Shown here: positions 1 through 9,703 of the stretch, piece after piece
How the letters are laid out: every line of letters starts with the position of its first letter
How positions within the stretch are numbered: position 1 is the first letter of the stretch
Assembly: GCF_001428685.1 (NCBI RefSeq)
Contig: NZ_LMIK01000004.1
Coordinates: forward strand, 453,392-504,591
From: Lysobacter sp. Root76
GTDB lineage: Bacteria; Pseudomonadota; Gammaproteobacteria; Xanthomonadales; Xanthomonadaceae
DNA: 51,200 nucleotides
Direction of reading: 5' to 3'
Notes under the pieces: generated by a model
What the model saw: the letters and a program-made list of their open reading frames with translations, nothing else
What the model was told of the DNA's origin: nothing
Databases searched by the model: none
Program-made: the position numbers and the translations under genes

Positions 1-247
1 AGGCGAACGCGGCTGGCCTGCATACGCACTCGCGGCGCAACCATCGTCACGATCGGGCGCCAAATCGCGGCTTACGCCGATCCCACAGCGATCGGGCGCA
101 GCTCTCCTCGAAATCGCAGGCTTTGGGGATCGCACACAACCCCTCCTCAACATCGCCCGCTTTGGGGTAGGAGCGGCGTAAGCCGCGACCCGGGCGGTCG
201 CGGCTTACGCCGCTCCTACCCCAAGGCGAACGTGGCTGGCCTGCAAA
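1..247. repeat. Intergenic repeat region: GTAG-type REP pair inside short direct repeats
   Basis: No gene is seen here. Positions 164-223 hold two head-to-head REP units: GGGGTAGGAGCGGCGTAAGC, continuing to CCGCGACC, then its reverse complement, with a short CGGGCGG centre. Each unit is itself a hairpin (GCGGC-GTAA-GCCGC) preceded by GTAG. A direct repeat of about 22 bp (GGCGAACGCGGCTGGCCTGC at 2-21, with one mismatch at 224-243) flanks the region. A degenerate REP half (CGCGGCTTACGCCG) lies near 65-80. This matches the GTAG-headed REP class known in Stenotrophomonas and Xanthomonas, which is mobilised by RAYT transposases; no RAYT gene is in the window. Confidence 0.8.
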
Positions 248-281
248 CGAAACGGCCGGCGATTCGCATCGCCGGCCGTCG
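248..281 (-). terminator. Rho-independent-like terminator of the first TonB receptor gene
   Basis: A perfect 12-bp stem, ACGGCCGGCGAT (252-263) with ATCGCCGGCCGT (268-279), has a 4-nt loop. On the minus strand it is followed by TTTCGTTTG. It lies 25 bp downstream of the receptor stop codon at 305. Confidence 0.75.
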
Positions 282-304
282 CGTTCAGATCATGCTGCGG
301 TGAA

Positions 305-3208
305 TCAGAAGCGGTAATCGGCGCTGACGTACCAGAACGTACCCGGCAGGTCGTAGGTGCCCGCGTCGTAACCATTGAGCGAGCAGGTCACGCACACCGG
401 CGGGTCCTTGCCGAACACGTTGTTGGCGCCGGCCGACAGCTTCAGGCCTTCCACCGTGAACGCGTTCTTCCAGCCGAACTGGACGTCGTGGTAGGTGACC
501 GAACCCAGCGTGTTGACGTTCTGCGGGTTCAAGCAGCCCGGCTTGGGACCGGCGAACACCGAGTTGCCGCAGTCTTCGTCGACCGAGGCGATGTAGCGCA
601 CGTTCCAGCTCGCGTCGAAATCGTTGCGGCTCCAACCCAGCTGCAGGTTGGTCTGCCACTCCGGAATCGCGCTGTCGGCGACTTCGACGCCGACCTTGCG
701 CTGGGAGACGTTGCCGTCGATGTCCACCGCCTTGTAGTCGTTGACGAAGGTCGACTGCAGACCCGCGGTCAGGCGGCCCCAGCTCCAATCCGGGCTGGCC
801 CAGTTGACCTTGATGTCGACGCCGTCGGTCTTGACGCTGCCCAGGTTGCTGAGGAAGTTGTTGGGCGGGTTGAGGTTGCCGCTGGCCGCACGCGTGAACG
901 GCGAGCACACCGACGGCGTGGTGCCGCCGCTGGCCAGACAGGCGTTGAGCAGGGCCTGCAGGTCGCGGGCCTGGATCGCGCCGTCGATCTTGTGGTGGTA
1001 GTAGTTCAGCTCGAAATCGAGCTTGCTCGACCACGACAGGCCTTCGGCCCAGCCCGGGCTGTAGACCAGGCCGACGGTGTAGCTGTCGGACTCTTCCGGA
1101 TCCAGATTCGGATTACCGCCGGTGAAGGTGGTGATCTGGGTGTTGGCCTGCTCGAAGCCGGGCGGCACGCCCTGCGCGTTACAGCCGGCCACGTACTGCG
1201 GAGCCGGGCCGCCGCCGCCGGTCGGACCGCAGGGGTCGACCAGGCTGGCGCCGAACTGGGTCAGGCCGTACAGCTCGCCCAGGTTGGGGGCGCGGAAGCC
1301 CTGCGAGTAGGTGCCGCGGATCACCAGGTCTTCGATCGGCTGCCAGCGGAAGCCGGCCTTGCCGGTGGTGGCGCCGCCGAAGGTCGAGTAATCCGAGTAG
1401 CGGACCGCCGCGGTGATGTCGAGGGTCGACAGCACCGGGAAGTTGAACTCGGTGTAGACCTCGCTGACGTCGTAGTTGGCGTTGACCGGCGCGGCGAACG
1501 AGTCCTGCGATTCGCCGGTCTGACGCAGCGGATCGGGGTTGAACTCGCCGCGGTAACGACGGTGCTCGACGCCGGCGGCGAAGCCGGCCGAACGATCGCC
1601 GATCTTGAACAGGTCGCCGGTGATGTTGGCCGAGAACAGGTCCAGCACCTGCTTGCTCGAGTCGATCTGCTTGGTGCGGATCCAGTCGATCATGGCCTGG
1701 GTCATCGGACGCGCCTGGCCGCCGAACAGATCCAGCGGCACGCAGCCCGGGACCGCCGCGCACACCGCCGGATCGCCCAGGGCGAGCTTGATCTTGGCGA
1801 CGTTGTAGCCGTTGCGGAAGGTCTGCTCGGCCTTGTTCTCCGAGTGCACGTAGTTGGCGTCCCAGCCGAAGCCGCGGTCGCCCAGATCGAACACGCCGTC
1901 CAGGCCGATGTTGAAGTAGATGGTGTCGACGTCCTGCTCGAAGATGCGCGGGCCGACTTCGATCGGACGCTTGGTCACCCAACCGAAGTTGGTCGCCGGG
2001 TCCAGGGTGATGCCGAACGGGTTGTACGGATTGTTGGCGTGCACGATGACCGTGTCGGCGATGCCGCCGGTGCCGGCGAAAGGACCGACGAAGATCGGTT
2101 CCGGCGCGGCCTGATTGGTCGAAGTGCGGTTGTTGTACAGCGCCTTGACGTGCAACCGGGTGTTCTCGGTCAGGTCGTAGTTGATGCTGGTGAACAGCGC
2201 CTTGCGCTTGCTCGGGGTCAGCAGCAGGTTGAACGGCGCGAAGTTGAAGCGGTCGGCGCCGCTGAAGCCGTGGTAGGTGCCGCCGTTGGGGTTGTTCGGA
2301 TCGAACACCGGCACGGTGGTGCCGTTATTGAGCGTGATGTCGTACCAGTTGTCGCCCGCCGCGTCGCAACCGCCGACGCCGGTGACCGGACGGCTCGGGT
2401 CGCAGAAGGTGAAGCGGCCCTGCGGGATGCCCGAGCTGCCCGAAGCCAGGCCGCCGCCGGGTACGGGTTCGGACGACTGCTTCCAGCTGCCGGAGCTGAT
2501 GTCCTTCTGCTCGAAGTAGCTGGCGCCGAACACGGCCGACCAGCGCTCGCCGGCGCCGCCCAGGGTCATGCTGGCTTCGGTGGTGTCGCCGCCGTCGCCC
2601 CACTGGCCGAAATAGGCGTGGACTTCGGCGCCGTCGAGCTTGCGACGGGTGATGATGTTGACCACGCCGGCGATGGCGTCGGAGCCGTAGATCGCCGAGG
2701 CGCCGTCTTCCAGCACTTCGATGCGCTCGACGATCGCCAGCGGGATGGTGTTGACGTCGGCGCTGCCGCTGACGCCCGAGGCGGAGGATTCGTTGACCCA
2801 ACGGATGCCGTCGACCAGCACCAGCACGCGCTGCGAACCGAGGTTGCGCAGGTCGACCTGGGCCGAACCGGCGCCGATGCCGCCGCCGTCCGGCGGATAG
2901 CCGAAGTTGCCCGAGGAATTGAACTTGGCGTTGAGCGCCTTGCCGCCGGCGGTGAGCTGCTGCAGCACTTCGCCGACGGTCTGCACGCCGGTCTTTTCGA
3001 GTTTCTGGCGGTCGAGCACGAACACCGGCTGAGCGGTGACCGCGTTGGTCTGTTTGATGCGGGTACCCGTGACCGTCACCGTGTCCAGCGTGGTGGCCGA
3101 GGCCGGGGCGGCGGGTGGGGCGTCCTGCGCGGCGGCGAGGCCGGGCAGGCTGATCAGCAACGACAACTGGATGGCTTTCGCCAAGGACTGGCGGCGCAGC
3201 GGCTTCAT
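305..3208 (-). CDS. TonB-dependent outer-membrane receptor
   Basis: This 967-residue protein is a TonB-dependent receptor importing an unknown substrate across the outer membrane. It has a signal peptide ([20 protein letters not shown], ending near AAAQ), a TonB-box-like DTVTVTG at about residues 42-48, a plug domain (including the segments [11 protein letters not shown] and [20 protein letters not shown]) and a beta-barrel ending in YRF, the usual C-terminal aromatic signature. The ATG at 3208 was chosen over the longer reading frame from 3343 because it has an AGGGAGAGAG ribosome site and immediately precedes the signal peptide. The size (over 950 residues) fits the large receptors abundant in Lysobacter and Xanthomonas. 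Nothing nearby reveals the ligand. Family call is firm; substrate unknown. Confidence 0.95.
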   Translation of the reverse strand: MKPLRRQSLAKAIQLSLLISLPGLAAAQDAPPAAPASATTLDTVTVTGTRIKQTNAVTAQPVFVLDRQKLEKTGVQTVGEVLQQLTAGGKALNAKFNSSGNFGYPPDGGGIGAGSAQVDLRNLGSQRVLVLVDGIRWVNESSASGVSGSADVNTIPLAIVERIEVLEDGASAIYGSDAIAGVVNIITRRKLDGAEVHAYFGQWGDGGDTTEASMTLGGAGERWSAVFGASYFEQKDISSGSWKQSSEPVPGGGLASGSSGIPQGRFTFCDPSRPVTGVGGCDAAGDNWYDITLNNGTTVPVFDPNNPNGGTYHGFSGADRFNFAPFNLLLTPSKRKALFTSINYDLTENTRLHVKALYNNRTSTNQAAPEPIFVGPFAGTGGIADTVIVHANNPYNPFGITLDPATNFGWVTKRPIEVGPRIFEQDVDTIYFNIGLDGVFDLGDRGFGWDANYVHSENKAEQTFRNGYNVAKIKLALGDPAVCAAVPGCVPLDLFGGQARPMTQAMIDWIRTKQIDSSKQVLDLFSANITGDLFKIGDRSAGFAAGVEHRRYRGEFNPDPLRQTGESQDSFAAPVNANYDVSEVYTEFNFPVLSTLDITAAVRYSDYSTFGGATTGKAGFRWQPIEDLVIRGTYSQGFRAPNLGELYGLTQFGASLVDPCGPTGGGGPAPQYVAGCNAQGVPPGFEQANTQITTFTGGNPNLDPEESDSYTVGLVYSPGWAEGLSWSSKLDFELNYYHHKIDGAIQARDLQALLNACLASGGTTPSVCSPFTRAASGNLNPPNNFLSNLGSVKTDGVDIKVNWASPDWSWGRLTAGLQSTFVNDYKAVDIDGNVSQRKVGVEVADSAIPEWQTNLQLGWSRNDFDASWNVRYIASVDEDCGNSVFAGPKPGCLNPQNVNTLGSVTYHDVQFGWKNAFTVEGLKLSAGANNVFGKDPPVCVTCSLNGYDAGTYDLPGTFWYVSADYRF

Positions 3209-3279
3209 CTCTCTCTCCCTAAGACGTGGCTGAAGTTTTTTGTTTTGGGCGCCGTACCCCTGTCCTACGGCGTCACGAG

Positions 3280-3415
3280 GTTGTAAACAATTCGTGAAGC
3301 CGCCACAAGCGGCAAAATGCCCGGCCCGCGACGGAATGCCCAATTCGGGACACGCAGAGACGCCGCGCCGCCTGTTCAGGCGGCACGTTTTTTGTTAAAT
3401 CAACGGTTTACACGT
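3280..3415. promoter_or_regulatory. Upstream region of the TonB receptor with TGTAAAC arms and a plus-facing hairpin
   Basis: The region carries TTGTAAACAA (about 3280-3289) and, about 120 bp away, GGTTTACAC (about 3404-3412), so TGTAAAC occurs in opposite orientations. TGTAAAC/GTTTACA half-sites resemble operators of LacI-family regulators. Between them is a hairpin GCCGCC-tgttca-GGCGGC (3367-3384) followed by ACG and six T on the plus strand, a terminator shape although no plus-strand gene ends here. Regulatory function is inferred only. Confidence 0.3.
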
Positions 3416-4216
3416 TCAGCCGCCGATCAGGAGGCTGACTGCGACCGTGACCAGGAAGGCCGCGAACACCCGCTTCAAGGTCAGCCCGTTCAGGCGATGG
3501 GCCAAACGGGTGCCGTAGGGCGCGGCCAGTACCGAGGCGATCGCCACCCCGATCGCGGCCGGCAGGTAGACGTAGCCGATCGCGTGGTGCGGCAGCGCCC
3601 CGGGCGGGGCATGCATCGCGTAGCCGACCGCCGCGGCCAGGCCGATCGCGACGCCGCAGGCCGAGGAGGTGCCGACCGCGCGCACCGGCGCGATCCCGCG
3701 CCAGACCAGCAGCGGCACGGTCATGCTGCCGCCGCCGATGCCGACCACCGCCGAGATCGCACCGATCCCGACCCCGGCCGCGCTCATCGGCACCCCGCGC
3801 GGCGCCGGCTCATGATCGGCCACGGTCGGACGGTTCTTGCCGAACAGCAGCTGCGCCGCGGCGATCAGGCAGTAGCCGGCGACGATGTAGCGCAGCAGAT
3901 CGTCGTCGATGCGGACCGCGATCATGCTGCCGAACCAGCCGCCGATCAGCAGCCCCGGCACCATCCAGGCCACGGTCGGCCACAACACGCTGCCGCGTTT
4001 GGCATGCGCGCGCGCCGACGCCGCCGCCGTCAGTACGATGCTGGCCAGCGAACTCGCCAGCGCGGTGTGCATCGCCGCTTCCTGCGGCACGCCGACCCAC
4101 GGCGCCAGCCACGACAGCGCCGCCACCAGCACCAGGCCGCCGCCGACGCCGAGCAGACCGGCGAGCACGCCGGCGATCGCCCCCAGTACCAGAAATGCCA
4201 GCCAAGCGATGGTCAC
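3416..4216 (-). CDS. TauE/SafE-family membrane permease (sulfite/anion exporter type)
   Basis: The 266-residue polytopic membrane protein belongs to the TauE/SafE (formerly DUF81) family, whose members are implicated in export of sulfite, sulfoacetate or other organosulfur anions. The family hallmark is two copies of a glycine-rich motif near the start of each half: AGLLGVGGGLVLVAALSWL near the N-terminus and SAVVGIGGGSMTVPLLV in the middle; both are present. About eight hydrophobic segments can be traced. The GTG at 4216 is preferred over an upstream codon at 4258 because AAGGAGA lies about 6 nt before it and the hydrophobic N-terminus begins there. It sits upstream of the TonB receptor on the same strand but 207 bp away, so linkage is doubtful. 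Substrate cannot be predicted. Confidence 0.85.
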   Translation of the reverse strand: MTIAWLAFLVLGAIAGVLAGLLGVGGGLVLVAALSWLAPWVGVPQEAAMHTALASSLASIVLTAAASARAHAKRGSVLWPTVAWMVPGLLIGGWFGSMIAVRIDDDLLRYIVAGYCLIAAAQLLFGKNRPTVADHEPAPRGVPMSAAGVGIGAISAVVGIGGGSMTVPLLVWRGIAPVRAVGTSSACGVAIGLAAAVGYAMHAPPGALPHHAIGYVYLPAAIGVAIASVLAAPYGTRLAHRLNGLTLKRVFAAFLVTVAVSLLIGG

Positions 4217-4340
4217 CGCGTCTCCTTCGTGTATGTGTTCGCAACATCCTGCGCACATGCGCTGCGCCGCATGCGGCGCGAGTGCGTGACGATGCCACGT
4301 TCACGCCGGAGATTCATCGTCGCTGGGCTATAGTCCGGCC

Positions 4341-6362
4341 ATGCTCCCGCGCCCACTCCCCCTGCTGTTCGCCGCGCTCGCGGCCACCCTCGCCACCGCC
4401 GCCTGCGCGCAGACCACGGCCGCACCGCCGGTCGTCGCCAGCGTGCCCGCGCCGATCAACGACCCGCAGCTGCCGCGTCTGCGCACCGCGCTCGACAGCG
4501 CCGAACGCGGCGACTTCGACGCCGCGCAATACGCCGACCTCGCCCGCCATCCGCTGTACGGCTGGGTCGAGTACGCCGGCCTGCGCCGCAACATCGACAC
4601 GCTGTCCAACGCCCAGGCGCAGAATTTCCTGTCGCGCTACGGCGATCAGGCCGCCGGCACCGCGTTCCGCGAAATCTGGCTGGCCGCGACCGCGCGCCGC
4701 GAAGACTGGCCGGCCTTCATCGCCGCCTGGAAACCCGAACTGGCCAAGAACACCTCGCTGCGCTGCGCCGAACTCAGCGCGCGCCAGGCCCTGCGCCGTG
4801 CCGACGCGCAGTGGACGCTCGACGCCCAGGCGGTATGGACCGCCAACGGCAAGGCCCTGCCCAACGAATGCGATGCGCCGATGGCGCTGCTCGCAGCGCA
4901 GGGCGGCCTCAGCGACGAACAGCGCTGGCAGCGCATCGACGCCGCCGCGGCCGAGGGCCTGCCGGCGGTGATGCGCAGCGCCGCGCGCGGCCTGCCCGCC
5001 GATCAGCAGGCGCAGGCCAACGATTACGCCGCGTTCCTGGACGGCGTCAACGAACGCGCCCTGAACTGGCCCAAGACCGAACGCAGCCGGCGCATGGCCT
5101 CCTACGGCCTGGCCCGGCTGGGCAAATCGGCGCCGGACGCGGCCGAGGCGCAACTGCCCAAGTACGCCAGCGCGCTGGGTTTCAGCGACGAAGACCGCGG
5201 CCGCGTGCTGTACCAGACCGCGCTGTGGACGGTGGCCTCGTACGGTCCCGAATCCGCGCAGCGCCTCAACGCCGTGCCGGCCGTGTCCTACGACGAGCGC
5301 CTGCACGAATGGCGCGCGCGCGAAGCCATGGCGCGCTCCGACTGGGCCGGCGCCCTGGCCGCGATCCGCAAGATGGGTCCCAAGCAGCGCGCCGATTCGC
5401 GTTGGCAGTATTTCGAAGCGCGCCTGAGCGAACGCGCCGGCGACAAGGCCGGTGCCGACCGCCTGTACCGCGAAGCCGCGCGCAAGCCCGAGTTCCACGG
5501 TTTCCTCGCCGCCGACCGGGTCGGCCTGCCGTACGCGCTGTGCCCGCTGATCCCCAACGACAGCGCCGCGGCCAAGGCCGCGATCGCGCGCGATCCGGCG
5601 CTGCTGCGGGCGATGGGCCTGTACAAGATCGAGCGCAAGTCCTGGGCGATCCGCGAATGGGACGACGCGCTGTCGCGCTACGACGACAATCAGCGCCGGA
5701 TCGCGGTCGAGGTCGCGCAGAGCCACGGCTGGTTCGACCGCGCGGTGTTCTCGCTGGGCAAGGGCAAGCCCGACGAGCTGCGCCTGTACAACCTGCGCTT
5801 CCCGCTGCACCACGACGCCACCATCCGGCGCGAGTCGGCCAAGAACGATCTCGACCCGGCCTGGGTCGCGGCCGAGATCCGCGCCGAGAGCGTGTTCGAT
5901 CCGAACGCGCGTTCCGGCGCCAACGCCATGGGCCTGATGCAGGTCGTGCCGGCCACCGGCGCCAACGTGTCCAAGCGCCTGGGCCTGCCCTGGGGCGGCG
6001 CGGCGAGTCTGTACGACTCCGACACCAACATCATCCTGGGCACCGCCTACCTGCGCGAACTGCTCGACAAGTACGGCGGCCAGCCCTACTTCGCCATGGC
6101 CGGCTACAACGCCGGCCCGGCGCCGCTGGCGCGCTGGCAGTCGCAGCGCCCGGGCATGGACGCGGACTTCTGGATCGAGACCATCAGCTACAAGGAAACG
6201 CGCGAGTACGTTGCGCGCGTGCTCGCCTTCAGCGTGCTCTACGACTGGCGCCTCAACGGCGACGCGATGAACATGACCGACCGCATGCGTGGGCGCATCG
6301 ACGCGCCGCGCAAGCGCTTCGCCTGCCCGCTGGCCAGCGCGGCGGCGGCCCAATCGCCGTGA
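4341..6362 (+). CDS. slt: Soluble lytic murein transglycosylase (Slt70-type)
   Basis: The 673-residue periplasmic enzyme cleaves the MurNAc-GlcNAc bond of peptidoglycan to give 1,6-anhydro products. It has a signal peptide with an ACA-Q type I cleavage site near residue 23, a long alpha-helical superhelical region (about 40-480), and a C-terminal SLT goose-lysozyme-like domain. The catalytic glutamate is Glu516 in RAESVFDP, followed by the family signatures GANAMGLMQVVPATG and AMAGYNAGP. Length is close to the E. coli Slt70 (about 645). The next gene begins inside its stop codon (GTGA), so the two are probably co-translated. A C22 near the signal sequence lacks a leucine at -3, so a lipoprotein is less likely. 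Confidence 0.93.
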   Translation: MLPRPLPLLFAALAATLATAACAQTTAAPPVVASVPAPINDPQLPRLRTALDSAERGDFDAAQYADLARHPLYGWVEYAGLRRNIDTLSNAQAQNFLSRYGDQAAGTAFREIWLAATARREDWPAFIAAWKPELAKNTSLRCAELSARQALRRADAQWTLDAQAVWTANGKALPNECDAPMALLAAQGGLSDEQRWQRIDAAAAEGLPAVMRSAARGLPADQQAQANDYAAFLDGVNERALNWPKTERSRRMASYGLARLGKSAPDAAEAQLPKYASALGFSDEDRGRVLYQTALWTVASYGPESAQRLNAVPAVSYDERLHEWRAREAMARSDWAGALAAIRKMGPKQRADSRWQYFEARLSERAGDKAGADRLYREAARKPEFHGFLAADRVGLPYALCPLIPNDSAAAKAAIARDPALLRAMGLYKIERKSWAIREWDDALSRYDDNQRRIAVEVAQSHGWFDRAVFSLGKGKPDELRLYNLRFPLHHDATIRRESAKNDLDPAWVAAEIRAESVFDPNARSGANAMGLMQVVPATGANVSKRLGLPWGGAASLYDSDTNIILGTAYLRELLDKYGGQPYFAMAGYNAGPAPLARWQSQRPGMDADFWIETISYKETREYVARVLAFSVLYDWRLNGDAMNMTDRMRGRIDAPRKRFACPLASAAAAQSP

Positions 6363-7291
6363 GCGTCGCCGTGAACACCGCGGCGCGGCGCCACGTCGTC
6401 GTCCTGGGCGGCACCGGCTTCGTCGGCCGGCGTCTGGTCGCCCAGCTGCTGCGCGACGGCCATCGCCTGACCGTGCTCAGCCGCGGCGGCGACCCGGCCA
6501 AGCGCGCGCTGCTGCCACGCGATTCCAGCCTGATCGAAGGCGACGTGCACGATCCGGACTTCCTGCGCGCGGTGCTCGACGACGCCGACGCGGTGGTCAA
6601 CCTGATCGGCATCCTCAACGAACGCGGCGACGCCGGCGACGGCTTCGAGCGCGTCTACGTGACCCAGCTCGAGTCGCTGATCGCGGCGATGAAGGACATG
6701 GGCGTGCGCCGCCTGCTGCAGATGAGCGCGCTCGGCGCCGGCAGCGGCGACAGCCACTACCTGCAATCGCGTGGCCGCGCCGAACAGCGCGTGCGCGAAT
6801 CCGGCCTGGACTGGACCCTGTTCCGGCCCTCGGTCATCGCCGGACCCGGCGACGGCCTGTTCTGCCGCTTCGACCAACTGCTGCGTTTCGCCCCGGTCCT
6901 GCCGATCGGCCGTGCCGACGCCCGCTTCCAGCCGGTCTGGGTCGGCGACGTGGTCCAGGCCTACGCGCGTGCCCTCGCCGACGGCGGCAGCATCGGCCAG
7001 CGCTACGACCTGGTCGGCCCCGATGTGCTCAGCCTGGCCGACATCGTGCGCCTCACCGCGCGCGCGCGCGGCCGCCTGCGCGCGGTGATCCCGCTGCCCG
7101 AGGCGCTGGGCCGGCTGCAGGCCGGGATCGGCGAGCACCTGCCGGGCAAACCGATCAGCCGCGACAACTGGCGCTCGCTGCAAACCGATTCGGTCAGCGA
7201 CGACAACGGCCTGCCCAAGCTGGGCATCGCCGCGACTCCGGTGCCGCCTCGGCTGCGGGAGATTCTCGGCCTGGAGCCGTCGCGCGATTGA
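6359..7291 (+). CDS. NAD(P)-binding epimerase/NDUFA9-like protein
   Basis: This 310-residue protein is an atypical short-chain dehydrogenase of the NmrA/NDUFA9 (complex I 39 kDa-like) group. The Rossmann nucleotide site is [15 protein letters not shown] near residues 12-26, followed by [10 protein letters not shown] and QMSALGA, which replace the canonical YxxxK region as usual in this subgroup. The GTG at 6359 overlaps the slt stop (GTGA); a second GTG at 6371 is equally possible, as neither has a strong ribosome site. Homologues commonly follow slt in Xanthomonadaceae (recalled, not checked). It may bind a dinucleotide without catalysing redox chemistry. Substrate unknown. Confidence 0.85.
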   Translation: MSVAVNTAARRHVVVLGGTGFVGRRLVAQLLRDGHRLTVLSRGGDPAKRALLPRDSSLIEGDVHDPDFLRAVLDDADAVVNLIGILNERGDAGDGFERVYVTQLESLIAAMKDMGVRRLLQMSALGAGSGDSHYLQSRGRAEQRVRESGLDWTLFRPSVIAGPGDGLFCRFDQLLRFAPVLPIGRADARFQPVWVGDVVQAYARALADGGSIGQRYDLVGPDVLSLADIVRLTARARGRLRAVIPLPEALGRLQAGIGEHLPGKPISRDNWRSLQTDSVSDDNGLPKLGIAATPVPPRLREILGLEPSRD

Positions 7292-7608
7292 GGCGAGCTC
7301 GCGATGGGCGCTGCCCGTCGCTGCTTCGCGAAATCAGCTTGGTGGAATGCGGCGACAACCGCATCGCCGCCATCTCGCAACATCGCGATCGATGCGGTGC
7401 GCCTACGGCTTACCGCATCCTACGGCCTCGTTCCGATTCGTCCTTACGCCGTTTTTGCCCTTGGATTCTCGCAAGGGCCACGCAGGCTTTTGCAGGCGAC
7501 CTCGCCGCCCTCGTTCGCAAAGGCAAAAACACGTACCCAGCCGCCGCCCTCGCCCTGCCGCCCCACAACCCTTAGCATCGGTGTCCGACCCCACACAGGA
7601 GCGCCGCC
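7292..7608. other. Intergenic stretch without a supported gene
   Basis: The 317-bp gap between the epimerase-like gene and the PH-domain gene contains one REP-like hairpin (7391-7423, listed separately) and otherwise no frame with coding character. The only ribosome site seen is CAGGAG just before 7609. Confidence 0.6.
7391..7423 (-). repeat. REP-like element, second class (GTAG-GATGCGGT stem)
   Basis: On the minus strand this reads GTAG followed by GATGCGGT, AAGCC, GTA, GGC, GC, ACCGCATC, a long imperfect hairpin headed by GTAG. A diverged relative (TGCGGTTTGCC, TTC, GGCTTACCGCA) lies at 21239-21272 after dnaG. The two share the TGCGGT--GCC---GGC--ACCGCA frame, which suggests a second repeat family distinct from the GGAGCGGCGTAAGCCGC units. 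Confidence 0.6.
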
Positions 7609-7986
7609 ATGGGATTGCTCGACACCCTGCTCGGCCACGCCGGCGACAAGCCGGTCGACAAGATCGCCGACGACTTCATGCCCCTGCTCGCGCCCGGAGA
7701 AACCGTGCAGCGCGCCTTCGGCGAGATCCGCGACCTGATCGTGTTCACCGACCGCCGCCTGATCCTGGTCGACAAGCAGGGCGTGACCGGCCGCAAGACC
7801 GAATTCCTCAGCCTGCCCTATCGCAGCATCGTGATGTTCTCGCTGGAAACCGCGGGCCATTTCGATCTGGAATCCGAGCTGCGCGTGTGGGTTTCCGGCC
7901 AGGCCGCGCCGATCGTGCGCCACCTCGGCCGCAGCAGCGGCGCCGAGGACATCATCGCGCTGCTGGCGCAGAACTCGCCGCGCTGA
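7609..7986 (+). CDS. Bacterial PH-domain protein
   Basis: The 125-residue protein fits the bacterial pleckstrin-homology-like family (bPH, YvbH type), small cytosolic barrels of uncertain role that often oligomerise. The body carries typical strands: [20 protein letters not shown], the [11 protein letters not shown] turn, then [15 protein letters not shown] and a C-terminal helix ([11 protein letters not shown]). It has no signal or membrane segment. The start is supported by CAGGAG 9 nt upstream. It lies 26 bp before cca on the same strand, so the two may be cotranscribed, but no functional link is obvious. Confidence 0.85.
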   Translation: MGLLDTLLGHAGDKPVDKIADDFMPLLAPGETVQRAFGEIRDLIVFTDRRLILVDKQGVTGRKTEFLSLPYRSIVMFSLETAGHFDLESELRVWVSGQAAPIVRHLGRSSGAEDIIALLAQNSPR

Positions 7987-8012
7987 ACGCGCATGCAGAC
8001 CAAGGCCATGCG

Positions 8013-9239
8013 ATGAAGACCTACCTGGTCGGCGGCGCGGTCCGCGACCGGCTGCTGGGGCGGACGCCGGGCGACCGCGACTACGTCGTGGTCGGCGCCA
8101 CTCAGCAGGCCATGCTCGACGCCGGTTACAAACCGGTCGGGCGCGACTTTCCGGTGTTCCTGCATCCGCACACCGGCGAGGAATACGCGCTGGCGCGCAC
8201 CGAGCGTAAATCCGGACGAGGCTACCGCGGCTTCGTGGTCGACGCCGATCCGTCGGTGACGCTGGAAGACGACCTCGGCCGTCGCGATTTCACCATCAAC
8301 GCGATCGCCGAGGACGAAGACGGTTCGCTGGTCGACCCCTACGGCGGTGCGCGCGATCTGCAGGAGCGGGTGCTGCGCCACGTCGGTCCGGCCTTCGTCG
8401 AGGACCCGCTGCGGGTGCTGCGCGCCGCGCGCTTCATGGCCCGCTTCGCCGAGCTGGGTTTCAGCGTCGCGCCCGAGACCACCGCGCTGATGCGCTCGAT
8501 GGCCGAGTCCGGCGAACTCGCTGACCTGGTGCCCGAGCGGGTCTGGCAGGAACTGCGGCGCGCGCTCGCCAGTGCTCGGCCGTCGGCGTTCCTGCGCACG
8601 CTGCGCGACGCCGGCGCCCTGGCCGCGATACTGCCGGAAGTCGACGCGCTCTACGGCGTGCCGCAACGCGCCGAGTACCACCCGGAAGTCGACACCGGCA
8701 TCCACATCGAGCTGGTCTGCGACATGGCGGCACGCCTGGCGCCCGGCGACGACGCCATCGGCTTCGCCGCGCTCACCCACGACCTGGGCAAGGCGCTCAC
8801 GCCCGCCGACGTGCTGCCGCGCCACCTGGGCCACGAGCACGCCGGCCTGAAACCGCTGCGCGTGCTGTGCGAACGCCTGCGCGTGCCGACCGAACACCGC
8901 CAGCTCGCCGAAGCCGCGTGTCGCGAGCATCTCAACGTGCACCGCTACGACGAACTGCGCGCAAGCACGGTCTACGATCTGATCGCGCGCTGCGACGGTT
9001 TCCGCCAGCCCGAGCGCGTGCGCCGCATGAGCGTGGTGTGCGAGGCCGACAAGCGCGGCCGCGCCGGCCTGTCGGAAGTCGAGTACCCGCAAGGCCAGCG
9101 CCTGCGCGATGCGCTCGACGCCGCGCTGGCGGTGCGCGCGTCCGATATCGCCCAGGGCCGCAGCGGCCCGGAAGTCGGCGAAGCGCTGCGCCGCGCGCGC
9201 ATCGCCGCCATCGCCACGGCCACCGGCAAGAAGGCCTGA
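8013..9239 (+). CDS. cca: Multifunctional CCA protein (tRNA nucleotidyltransferase with HD domain)
   Basis: The 408-residue enzyme adds and repairs the 3' CCA of tRNAs without a template. The class II nucleotidyltransferase head is at the start: [24 protein letters not shown] (catalytic acidic pair in DRD), then [11 protein letters not shown] and the RRDFT/ERVWQEL tRNA-binding helices. A C-terminal HD domain with HDLGKAL (nucleotides about 8776-8797) follows, as in E. coli Cca (412 residues), conferring phosphatase and cyclic phosphodiesterase activity. The start ATG is the first in frame after the PH gene. No tRNA gene is nearby. Assignment is secure. Confidence 0.97.
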   Translation: MKTYLVGGAVRDRLLGRTPGDRDYVVVGATQQAMLDAGYKPVGRDFPVFLHPHTGEEYALARTERKSGRGYRGFVVDADPSVTLEDDLGRRDFTINAIAEDEDGSLVDPYGGARDLQERVLRHVGPAFVEDPLRVLRAARFMARFAELGFSVAPETTALMRSMAESGELADLVPERVWQELRRALASARPSAFLRTLRDAGALAAILPEVDALYGVPQRAEYHPEVDTGIHIELVCDMAARLAPGDDAIGFAALTHDLGKALTPADVLPRHLGHEHAGLKPLRVLCERLRVPTEHRQLAEAACREHLNVHRYDELRASTVYDLIARCDGFRQPERVRRMSVVCEADKRGRAGLSEVEYPQGQRLRDALDAALAVRASDIAQGRSGPEVGEALRRARIAAIATATGKKA

Positions 9240-9309
9240 CGCGCACTGCCTCCGCCGCCGCTCCCACAGACAGCCCAAGGGTAGGCGCGCCATCGCGGCA
9301 TACGCCTTG

Positions 9310-9691
9310 GGGTAGGAGCGGCGTAAGCCGCGACCGCGAATCCGCGGCTACGACGAAACCTGCATCGCACACCCACCCGGGTCGCGGCTTACGCCGCTCC
9401 TACCCCAAAGCCGATGCCGCAATGCGGTGCCGGTAAACCGCGCCAGGCGTAAGCCGCGATCGCGAATCCGCGGCTACGACGAAACCTGCATCGCACACCC
9501 ACCCGGGTCGCGGCTTACGCCGCTCCTACCCCAAAGCCGATACCGCAATGCGGTGCCGGTAAACCGCGCCCGGCGTAAGCCGCGACCGCGAATCCGCGGC
9601 TACGACGAAACCTGCATCGGACACCTACCCGGGTCGCGGCTTACGCCGCTCCTACCCCAAAGCCGGTGCCGCGATGCGGTGCCGGTAATCC
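9310..9691. repeat. Tandem array of three 126-bp units built around REP elements
   Basis: Three near-identical units with a 126-bp period are present: the marker CGCGAATCCGCGGCTACGAC begins at 9335, 9461 and 9587. Each unit holds a forward REP half (GGCGTAAGCCGCGAC), the marker, then an inverted REP (GGTCGCGGCTTACGCCGC, CTCCTACCCC), then a spacer CAATGCGGTGCCGGTAA. Because 126 is divisible by three, a translated frame repeats with a 42-residue period, but it has no gene-like start or context and crosses hairpins, so it is not called as a gene. The rest of the 9240-9767 gap shows nothing else except a degenerate REP at 9255-9300 and the terminator at 9704. Confidence 0.9.
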
Positions 9692-9703
9692 GTAGCACAC
9701 GCC

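Noticed and set aside
488-3286. Long open frame on the plus strand (over 900 codons) opposite the first TonB receptor
   Set aside because: It is antisense to a gene with clear signal peptide, plug and barrel motifs; its translation is rich in Arg, Val, Ala and Asp without domains, as expected of GC-rich shadow frames.
3366-3393. Terminator of the TauE-like gene
   Set aside because: The U-run is on the plus strand, opposite to the gene; kept only as an unexplained hairpin.
4314-6353. 679-codon minus-strand frame opposite slt
   Set aside because: Low-information composition and no motif, whereas slt on the plus strand has the SLT signature and signal peptide.
9310-9691. CRISPR array
   Set aside because: Units are 126 bp, contiguous and nearly identical throughout, with no short repeat plus variable spacer layout and no cas genes.
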